Assembly (NCBI GenBank): GCA_937901465.1
Contig: CALGTU010000225.1
Coordinates: 1-13,764 of the forward strand
Direction of reading: 5' to 3'
Length of the DNA stretch: 13,764 bases
Origin: an uncultured Clostridia bacterium
Lineage (GTDB): Bacteria > Bacillota > Clostridia > Oscillospirales > Ruminococcaceae
Under the pieces are notes generated by a model. The model made no database searches. It had not been told where the DNA came from and saw only the letters and a program-made list of their open reading frames with translations. The translations under genes and the position numbers were made by a program. Shown here in pieces: positions 4,815 through 11,341 of this stretch. Every line of letters starts with the position of its first letter. Within the stretch, counting starts at the first letter, position 1.

Positions 4815-7220
4815 TTACTTAACAACGATATTTACGAGTTTTTTAGGAACATAAATTTCCTTAACAATATCTTTTCCGTTTATGAAATCAGCGATTTTTG
4901 AATCAGATTTTGCAACAGCGATAACATCGTCCTTTTCTGCATCCGATGCAATCATTACAGTTCCTCTGAGCTTACCATTAACCTGAACAGCAATTTCAAT
5001 CGTGTCTTCAATGCAGAATTCTTCGTTATATTCAACCCACTTTGCATCGTGAACATATCCACCAAAATTACATAATTCATAAATTTCTTCAGTAATATGA
5101 GGTGCAAAAGGATTGAGCATAATAAGCAAATCCTTATACTCTGCCCTATTTATTGTTCCAATATCATAAATGGTATTGATCAAAGTCATCATAGCAGCAA
5201 CCGCTGTATTGAACTTCATATCTTCAATATCTTTTGATACCTTTTTGATAGTTCTGTGCATAGCAGCTCTGAGTTCAGGACGATATTCATCACCATCAAT
5301 GAGTTTATCCTGAAGTGCCCATATTCTGTCAAGGAATCTCTTACATCCCTTCATGCTGTTTTCACTCCAAGGAGCAGCCTGTTCATAATCGCCCATGAAG
5401 AGAACATAAACTCTTAAAACATCTGCACCATATTCATCAACAACATCATTAGGATCGATAACATTTCCTCTTGATTTACTCATCTTAACTCCGTCAGGTC
5501 CTAAAACGAGCCCTTGAGCCGTTCTCTTTGAATAAGGTTCTTCTGTTGTAACAGACCCGATATCATAAAGGAACTTATGCCAGAAACGAGAATAAATAAG
5601 GTGTCTAGTTACATGTTCCATGCCTCCATTATACCAATCGACAGGCATCCAGTAATCAAGTGCTTCCTTTGACGCAAGTGCTTCAGCGTTATTAGGATCA
5701 CAATAACGGAGGAAATACCACGACGAACCCGCCCACTGAGGCATTGTATCTGTTTCTCTCTTTGCATCCTTACCGCACTTAGGACATTTGCAATTTACAA
5801 ATGAATCTATTTTAGCAAGAGGACTTTCTCCGTCTGTTCCCGGTCTGAAATCATCAACAGGAGGAAGCCTTAAAGGAAGTTCCTCATAAGGAACAGGAAC
5901 AATTCCACATTCAGGGCAATGAACTATAGGAATAGGTTCACCCCAGTATCTCTGGCGATTGAATGCCCAGTCTTTCATCTTATACTGAACGCCTTTTTCT
6001 CCGCATCCCTTTTCAGCAAGTACAGAGAGCATCTTTTCAATAGCATCCTTCTTATTGCTTATTCCATCAAGGACGCCTGAATTCACCATTTCTCCATCGC
6101 CTGTATAGGCTTCCTTCGAAATATCTCCGCCCTTAATTACTTCGATTATGTCAATTCCGAACTTCTTCGCAAAGTCATAGTCTCTTGAATCATGTGCAGG
6201 AACAGCCATGATCGCACCTGTACCATATCCCATCATAACATAATCTGAAATGTAAACAGGAATTTCTTTTTCTGTTATGGGGTTGATTGCAGATAAACCT
6301 TCTATTTTAACACCTGTTTTGTCCTTAACAAGCTGAGTTCTTTCAAATTCACTCTTGAGAGAACATTCCTTTTTATATTCATCAAGAGCATCTATATTTG
6401 TTATTTTATCACGATATTTCTCGATAATAGGATGTTCAGGAGCAATAACCATAAATGTTACACCATAGAGTGTATCGGGACGAGTAGTATAAATTCTCAG
6501 TTTTTCGTCAATACCTTTGATATCAAAGTTAACGAATGCACCAGTTGAACGACCTATCCAGTTTTCCTGCTGAAGTTTAACCATAGGAAGATAATCAACT
6601 TTTCCAAGTCCTTCCAAAAGTTTATCAGCATATTCTGTAATTCTGAGATACCATACTTCTTTTGTCTTCTGAACGATATTAGTATGACAGATATCGCACT
6701 TTCCACCCTGAGAATCTTCGTTCGAAAGAACAACTTTACAACTTGGGCAATAATTTACAAGTGTCTTATCTCTAAAAACAAGCCCATTTTCGAACATTTT
6801 AAGGAAAATCCACTGTGTCCACTTGTAGTAGTCTTCTTCTGTAGTATCTATTACTCTGTCCCAATCGAATGAAAATCCTACTCTTTTAAGCTGACTTGTA
6901 AACTTTTCAATGTTGTTATCTGTTACTTTACGAGGATGTGTTCCTGTTTTTATTGCTGTATTTTCTGTAGGAAGTCCATAAGCGTCAAATCCTATAGGAA
7001 AAAGAACGTTATATCCTTCCAAACGTTTTTTACGACATACTACTTCAAGCCCTGAATAAGCCTTGATATGACCTACATGCATCCCTGCGCCTGAAGGATA
7101 AGGGAACTCAACAAGACCGTAAAACTTAGGCTTGCTACGATCGATTACTGCGTTAAATGTTTTGTTTTCATCCCAGTAATTCTGCCATTTCTTTTCAATG
7201 CTCAAAAAATCATACTTCAT
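4815..7220 (-). CDS. leuS: Leucyl-tRNA synthetase
   Basis: This class I aminoacyl-tRNA synthetase attaches leucine to tRNA-Leu and edits mischarged products. It is 801 residues from the ATG at 7220, a normal bacterial length. In order it shows: HVGH (HIGH motif) at 48-51, a zinc module with CPSC at 158-161 and CDIC at 175-178, the CP1 editing domain with TTRPDT at 245-250 and GTGAIMAVPAHD ending at Asp344, a second Cys module (435, 438, 477, 479, 482), KMSKSRGN from 579, an anticodon-binding helical domain, and the C-terminal domain starting around VQVNGKLRG. The ATG at 7220 is preferred over an upstream in-frame TTG at 7229, because the AAAGGG site is nine bases from the ATG but directly abuts the TTG. 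It follows rsfS by 38 bases with no terminator, so it is likely the last gene of that operon. Confidence 0.98.
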   Translation of the reverse strand: MKYDFLSIEKKWQNYWDENKTFNAVIDRSKPKFYGLVEFPYPSGAGMHVGHIKAYSGLEVVCRKKRLEGYNVLFPIGFDAYGLPTENTAIKTGTHPRKVTDNNIEKFTSQLKRVGFSFDWDRVIDTTEEDYYKWTQWIFLKMFENGLVFRDKTLVNYCPSCKVVLSNEDSQGGKCDICHTNIVQKTKEVWYLRITEYADKLLEGLGKVDYLPMVKLQQENWIGRSTGAFVNFDIKGIDEKLRIYTTRPDTLYGVTFMVIAPEHPIIEKYRDKITNIDALDEYKKECSLKSEFERTQLVKDKTGVKIEGLSAINPITEKEIPVYISDYVMMGYGTGAIMAVPAHDSRDYDFAKKFGIDIIEVIKGGDISKEAYTGDGEMVNSGVLDGISNKKDAIEKMLSVLAEKGCGEKGVQYKMKDWAFNRQRYWGEPIPIVHCPECGIVPVPYEELPLRLPPVDDFRPGTDGESPLAKIDSFVNCKCPKCGKDAKRETDTMPQWAGSSWYFLRYCDPNNAEALASKEALDYWMPVDWYNGGMEHVTRHLIYSRFWHKFLYDIGSVTTEEPYSKRTAQGLVLGPDGVKMSKSRGNVIDPNDVVDEYGADVLRVYVLFMGDYEQAAPWSENSMKGCKRFLDRIWALQDKLIDGDEYRPELRAAMHRTIKKVSKDIEDMKFNTAVAAMMTLINTIYDIGTINRAEYKDLLIMLNPFAPHITEEIYELCNFGGYVHDAKWVEYNEEFCIEDTIEIAVQVNGKLRGTVMIASDAEKDDVIAVAKSDSKIADFINGKDIVKEIYVPKKLVNIVVK

Positions 7221-7258
7221 TTTTATCAACCCTTTATGTTATTTTTTTATGATTTACT

Positions 7259-7618
7259 TTAATTTGCTGTAACAAGATGGCTTATATCCATCTGTTTTCC
7301 GTCTGACCATAATCTTTCAAGAGAATAGAACTCCCTTGTTTCCTTATAAAAAATGTGAACCATAATATCTGAATAGTCCAGTATTATCCATGTAGACCCA
7401 GAGTGTCCCTCTGTTCTTGTAGGTTCTATGCCAACCAAAGATAATTGATATTCAACTTCATCAGCCAACGCCTTGGTCTGAGTAGTACTGTTCCCGCTTG
7501 CTATTATAAAATAATCCGCAAGAATTGTCAAATCATGTATATTTATAGCTTGTATATCTTCTGCTTTCTTTTTATCAAGAGAAGTTATAATCTTTTCTAT
7601 AATATCATTCTGGGTCAT
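7259..7618 (-). CDS. rsfS: Ribosome silencing factor RsfS (RsfA/Iojap family)
   Basis: RsfS binds L14 (uL14) on the 50S subunit and blocks joining with 30S when nutrients are low. The 119 residues are the usual length and carry the family's core: ADYFIIASGNS at 34-44, EGHSGSTWIILDY at 70-82, VHIF at 87-90 and FYSLERLW at 97-104. The ATG at 7618 lies inside the end of yqeK (14-base overlap), with GAGG seven bases upstream within that gene, so translation is probably coupled. It is the last gene of the nadD-yqeK-rsfS block known from Bacillus, ahead of leuS. Confidence 0.97.
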   Translation of the reverse strand: MTQNDIIEKIITSLDKKKAEDIQAINIHDLTILADYFIIASGNSTTQTKALADEVEYQLSLVGIEPTRTEGHSGSTWIILDYSDIMVHIFYKETREFYSLERLWSDGKQMDISHLVTAN

Positions 7619-8204
7619 CTTTTTTCCTCACCTTCCTAGAATTATATATATACCCGTTATACGCCTCTATAGTATGTTTCGGCAAAAGAGATTTTCTTTG
7701 GGTAACATCCGATACTGAATACTGTAAAGCATAAATCATAGATTCTTCTATATCCTTTTTGACAAGTTTTCTCATATAATCAACATCAGGATAATCCCTG
7801 TCTGCTGATGTGAGATCTGCAAGATAAATAATTTCTTCAAGAAGTGACATATTTTTTCTTGCAACAGTATGAAATCTTATCGAATTCAGTATATCCTCAT
7901 CGTCGATTCCAAGGACTGTTCTGCAATAAACTTCACCAGCTATTCCATGCCATAGTTGTGGTATTATAAGTTCTTCTTCCGTAACATCTTTGTCGCTTAA
8001 TTCAACAAGCTTTCGTTGTTCTGAATGAGGTATATCTTTACATATATCATGAAGAAGTCCTGATACATAAGCTTTTTCTTCATCAGCACCCCACAATTCA
8101 GCGAGTTTCTTTGCTTTATCTGCAACATTAAGACTATGAACATACCTTTTTTTACTAAGTCTTTCTTCAAGAATCACCTTGAATTTTTCAACATCATATT
8201 TCAA
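7605..8204 (-). CDS. yqeK: YqeK family HD-domain phosphohydrolase (probable Ap4A hydrolase)
   Basis: The 199-residue protein has an HD metal site: His23 (YVHSLNVA), His52-Asp53 (LLHDICKD), His86 (LWHGIAGE), His112 (RFHTVA) and Asp130 (IIYLADLTSADRD). YqeK proteins that have been studied split diadenosine tetraphosphate symmetrically into two ADP; that activity is inferred here from family and context. The start is TTG at 8204: GGAG, which overlaps the nadD stop region, sits eight bases upstream. The nearby ATG bases are out of frame, and the first internal in-frame Met (residue 119) would remove most of the domain. It starts five bases after nadD and overlaps rsfS by 14 bases, the usual Firmicute arrangement. 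The C-terminal tail (RKVRKKDDPE) is charged and may be non-domain. Confidence 0.94.
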   Translation of the reverse strand: MKYDVEKFKVILEERLSKKRYVHSLNVADKAKKLAELWGADEEKAYVSGLLHDICKDIPHSEQRKLVELSDKDVTEEELIIPQLWHGIAGEVYCRTVLGIDDEDILNSIRFHTVARKNMSLLEEIIYLADLTSADRDYPDVDYMRKLVKKDIEESMIYALQYSVSDVTQRKSLLPKHTIEAYNGYIYNSRKVRKKDDPE

Positions 8205-8209
8205 ACCGA

Positions 8210-8806
8210 TTACTCCAGATATAATTTTTTGTCCAAAATATATTCTACTACTCTTTCAGGCAAATAGCAAGAAAAATCTTTTTCACCTGATTTTATCTTA
8301 TTTCTTATAAAACTTGACGAAACAACATAAGGTTCTGCTTTGATAATATATATTTTGGCACCATCAAATTCGAGTTTTGCTTTCTTTATTTCAAGAGATT
8401 CTGATTCATCATCTTCTCTAGAAGCAACAACTATCGAAATAAGCGAAATAAGTTCCTTATAGCTTTTCCACTTTTCAAACATAAAAAGCATATCGCTTCC
8501 CATAAGAAAATAGAAATCATCATCAGGATATATTTCTTTAAAATAACGCATTGTATTTATGGTATAACTTACATTATTCTCTTTTATTTCATAATCAGAA
8601 ACCTCTGCTATACCATCAAATGCAAGTTTACACATATTCAGTCTGTCATCATCAGACACGGAAAATACAACTTCTTTGTGAGGTGGGATATTAGTTGGAA
8701 TTACAATGATTTTATCAAAGTCAAAACATCCCTTTGCATTTTCAAGAAGTTTTACATGTCCGTTATGAACAGGATTGAATGTTCCACCAAAAAAACATAT
8801 CTTCAT
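8210..8806 (-). CDS. nadD: Nicotinate-nucleotide adenylyltransferase
   Basis: NadD transfers AMP from ATP to nicotinate mononucleotide, making deamido-NAD in NAD synthesis. From the ATG at 8806 it is 198 residues. It shows the nucleotidyltransferase signature GGTFNPVHNGH at 7-17, PTNIPPHK at 37-44, LMGSDML at 101-107, and VSSSFIRNKI at 162-171, equivalent to the ISSTxIR motif. An in-frame TTG at 8824 would add six residues (MKRENN), but the family starts right before KICFFGGTFNP and there is no ribosome binding site for the TTG. Upstream of the ATG is only a modest AAGAGAA site. It lies 24 bases after the CPBP gene and five bases ahead of yqeK. Confidence 0.96.
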   Translation of the reverse strand: MKICFFGGTFNPVHNGHVKLLENAKGCFDFDKIIVIPTNIPPHKEVVFSVSDDDRLNMCKLAFDGIAEVSDYEIKENNVSYTINTMRYFKEIYPDDDFYFLMGSDMLFMFEKWKSYKELISLISIVVASREDDESESLEIKKAKLEFDGAKIYIIKAEPYVVSSSFIRNKIKSGEKDFSCYLPERVVEYILDKKLYLE

Positions 8807-8830
8807 ATTATTTTCTCTTTTCAAAAATAA

Positions 8831-9514
8831 TTATATCGTAGCGATAACATTTATACTAATATGAACAATAACAGAGCATAAAATATTATCTGTTTTACAT
8901 CGCAATGTCGTCAGCGTAAGTCCAAGCATAAGTATCGGTATATTTGCAATCATATCCGTAACACTGAAATCGGCAAGTGAAACATGCATAAAAGCAAAAA
9001 TAGATGATGTCAGGATAACAGCAATTATATTTCTGATTATGCTATTTTCTTTGCCTTTCAACATTTCAAAAAGAATTCCTCTATAGAAAACCTCTTCCAC
9101 AACGGGACCTAACAAACAAACCGTTATAATCTGCAAAAATCCATATTGAACAATTGCTTCGTCGATAAACTGCTGATTAGAACTATCACCTATTCCAAAA
9201 GAATCAATAACAACTGCAGACGCAACCATAAGAAGTATCGTAACAAAGAAAAATATTACAGACAATCCAATATATTTTTTAAAATTATCAACAAAATCTT
9301 TTACAGATGCAATAAATGCTTTTCTGAAAATTATAATAACCGCAAGAAAAAGCATTCCGTAAAAAACAGGATCTATATATTCTATAAGCAGATCTTTAGG
9401 AAAAATATGAAACAAAATTGTTCCTTTAAATTCAACAAACAACAAAAATCCCCAGAATAAAACCGAAAGTATCAGACAAGCATTTTTGTTATCTGTAATC
9501 CTGTATTTTCCCAT
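8831..9514 (-). CDS. CPBP family intramembrane glutamic endopeptidase (CAAX protease-like)
   Basis: This membrane protein of 227 residues belongs to the CPBP (Abi/CAAX protease-related) family. Hydrophobic segments lie at about 12-34, 48-64, 81-104, 121-138, 163-178, 190-203 and 211-226. The three motifs are complete: EEVFYRG at 140-146 (Glu140, Glu141, Arg145), FAFMH at 173-177 (His177) and HISIN at 218-222 (His218, Asn222). So a working protease is likely; its substrate is unknown. Start choice: the ATG at 9514 has AAGGTG six bases upstream and is preferred. A GTG at 9535, seven codons earlier, overlaps the yhbY stop (GTGA) but lacks a clear binding site. It sits between yhbY and nadD, which are adjacent in Bacillus, and has no obvious link to them. 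Confidence 0.9.
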   Translation of the reverse strand: MGKYRITDNKNACLILSVLFWGFLLFVEFKGTILFHIFPKDLLIEYIDPVFYGMLFLAVIIIFRKAFIASVKDFVDNFKKYIGLSVIFFFVTILLMVASAVVIDSFGIGDSSNQQFIDEAIVQYGFLQIITVCLLGPVVEEVFYRGILFEMLKGKENSIIRNIIAVILTSSIFAFMHVSLADFSVTDMIANIPILMLGLTLTTLRCKTDNILCSVIVHISINVIATI

Positions 9515-9531
9515 ACAATTCACCTTTAAAA

Positions 9532-9828
9532 TCACTTTTTCAGTATAATAATGGGTTTTTTCGGATTTCTTCTGAAAAGAACTATTTTTCCGCCGATAAC
9601 CTGAACTATATCGGAATTTGTCTTTTCTGCAAGTTCTACCGCTGCTTCTCTTGGAGTAACGGGAGATGTTTCAAGCAAAACCTTTATTTTTATAAGTTCT
9701 CTTGCAACAAGTGCTTCTTCAACCTGTGCTATTACAGTATCCGAAATTCCACCTTTGCCTATCTGAAATAAATCATCAAGATTATTGGCAAGTCCTCTGA
9801 GTTCAGCTCTCTGCTTTGTCGTTATCAT
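9532..9828 (-). CDS. yhbY: YhbY family CRM-domain RNA-binding protein
   Basis: A 98-residue single-domain CRM (KH-like) protein of the YhbY/YqeI family, associated with pre-50S ribosomal particles in E. coli. It starts MITTKQRAELRGLANNLDD and shows the GxxG loop as GKGG at 24-27, ISDTVIAQVEEAL at 28-40, then a helix-strand stretch ending IVQVIGGKIVLFRRN. The start at 9828 lies 26 bases inside rdgB with GGGAG upstream (within rdgB), suggesting coupling. In Bacillus the same gene (yqeI) sits just before nadD; here the CPBP gene comes between. Confidence 0.96.
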   Translation of the reverse strand: MITTKQRAELRGLANNLDDLFQIGKGGISDTVIAQVEEALVARELIKIKVLLETSPVTPREAAVELAEKTNSDIVQVIGGKIVLFRRNPKKPIIILKK

Positions 9829-10411
9829 ATTTTTCTCCCTTTAGTTTTTCTGTCAGTTTTTTTAGTGCATTTGCTCTGTGACTGATTTTATTTTTTTCTT
9901 CAGAAGATATTTCGGCAAACGATCTGTCCCCTATCATAAAGATAGGATCATAACCAAAACCATTATCACCTTTCATTTCTTTTCCGATAATACCTTCACA
10001 TTCGCCTCTCATAACAGATGACTTTCCGTTAGAATCAATATAAGAAATAACGCAGACAAACCTTGCTGTTCTTTTTTCATCAGAAACATCATTCAGTTCA
10101 TCAAGTATTTTTTTGCATCTATCTTTATCGGTTGCATTTTCTCCCGCATATCTATGAGAATACACCCCGGGTGCTTTGTCAAGAAAATCAACTTCAAGCC
10201 CGCTATCATCAGCAATAACAGCCATTTTAGAAATTTCATAAACCGCCTTTGCTTTTAACATTGAATTTTCTTCAAATGTTGTTCCTGTTTCTTCTATTTC
10301 AATATTAACTCCCGCTTCGGATTGAGAAATAACCTCATAACCCAAAGGAGATAAAATCTGCTTCAATTCAGCAATTTTATTTTTGTTGTTTGATGCAAGT
10401 ATAATTTTCAT
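9803..10411 (-). CDS. rdgB: XTP/dITP diphosphatase (RdgB/HAM1 family)
   Basis: This enzyme hydrolyses XTP, dITP and ITP to monophosphates, keeping deaminated purines out of DNA and RNA. The 202 residues fit the family. Motifs: ASNNKNKIAEL at 6-16, the GTTFEENSMLKA stretch from 43, ADDSGLEVD at 67-75 (catalytic Asp69), PGVYSHRYAG at 81-90, GFGYDPIF at 151-158, and KNKISHRANAL at 173-183. The start at 10411 has AAGGAG six bases upstream, within the nine-base gap after the ftsY stop. Its last nine codons overlap the beginning of yhbY. It is likely expressed with ftsY and yhbY as one unit, as no promoter or terminator is seen between them. Confidence 0.97.
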   Translation of the reverse strand: MKIILASNNKNKIAELKQILSPLGYEVISQSEAGVNIEIEETGTTFEENSMLKAKAVYEISKMAVIADDSGLEVDFLDKAPGVYSHRYAGENATDKDRCKKILDELNDVSDEKRTARFVCVISYIDSNGKSSVMRGECEGIIGKEMKGDNGFGYDPIFMIGDRSFAEISSEEKNKISHRANALKKLTEKLKGEKYDNDKAES

Positions 10412-10420
10412 ATTATCTCC

Positions 10421-11326
10421 TTAGTCAAATAATGCATTTGCAAAATCCGCACCGCTGAATGTCTGAAGATCATCTATCTGTTCTCCGACGCCTATAAGCT
10501 TAACAGGAATTTTAAGTTCATCAGCGATAGAAATGATTATGCCACCCTTTGCTGTACCATCAAGCTTTGTAAGAACTATGCCCGTTATATCAGCAACTTC
10601 CATAAACTGTTTTGTCTGATTAACAGCATTTTGACCTGTTGTAGCATCAAGAACGAGAAGTGTTTCAACAGAACAATCCTCGCACTGTGTATGAATTATT
10701 TTAGAAATCTTCTGAAGTTCATTCATAAGATTTTTCTTATTGTGAAGTCTTCCTGCAGTATCGCAGATAAGAACATCAGCGTTTCTAGCCTTTGCAGCAG
10801 AAATACCATCAAACACTACGGCAGCAGGATCTGATCCTTCTGCGTGTTTTACAATATCAACCTTGCTACGTTTTGTCCAGACTTCAAGCTGATCTATTGC
10901 TGCTGCTCTGAATGTATCTGCAGCGGCAACAATAACCTTTTTGCCTGAACTTTTAAGTTGTGCAGAAAGTTTTCCGATTGTAGTTGTCTTTCCGGCACCA
11001 TTAACCCCTATAACCACAATAACAGAAGGTTTTGTTGAAAGGTTGAGAGGTCTATCTTCCCCTAACATTTCAACAATTATTTCTTTCATTTCTGACTTTA
11101 TGTCGAGAGGATCTGTTATACCTTTTTCTTTGACTCTTTTACGAAGCTCATCACAGATTTTAACAGATGTTGTGACTCCTATATCGCAGGTAATGAGAAT
11201 TTCTTCAAGTTCTTCAAAAAATTCTTCGTCGATTTTTGTAAAAGAACTGATAAAACCATCTATTCTTTTTACCATCGATTCTTTAGTCTTTAAAAGGCCA
11301 GATTTTATTTTTTCAAATAATCCCAT
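10421..11326 (-). CDS. ftsY: Signal recognition particle receptor FtsY
   Basis: FtsY is the SRP-receptor GTPase that brings ribosome-nascent chain-SRP complexes to the membrane for co-translational insertion. The 301-residue protein has an N domain (about 1-90) and G domain (about 98-301). Motifs: GVNGAGKTT at 107-115, DTFRAAAIDQL at 137-147, DTAGR at 189-193, TKLDGTAKGG at 253-262 and GVGEQ at 279-283. It begins directly with MGLFEKIKSGLLKTKE, so the long acidic A domain of enterobacterial FtsY is absent. A short amphipathic helix probably gives membrane contact, as is usual in Firmicutes. It starts 15 bases after smc with a GAAAGGAAA binding site, the smc-ftsY pair known from Bacillus. Confidence 0.98.
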   Translation of the reverse strand: MGLFEKIKSGLLKTKESMVKRIDGFISSFTKIDEEFFEELEEILITCDIGVTTSVKICDELRKRVKEKGITDPLDIKSEMKEIIVEMLGEDRPLNLSTKPSVIVVIGVNGAGKTTTIGKLSAQLKSSGKKVIVAAADTFRAAAIDQLEVWTKRSKVDIVKHAEGSDPAAVVFDGISAAKARNADVLICDTAGRLHNKKNLMNELQKISKIIHTQCEDCSVETLLVLDATTGQNAVNQTKQFMEVADITGIVLTKLDGTAKGGIIISIADELKIPVKLIGVGEQIDDLQTFSGADFANALFD

Positions 11327-11341
11327 ATTATTTCCTTTCGG

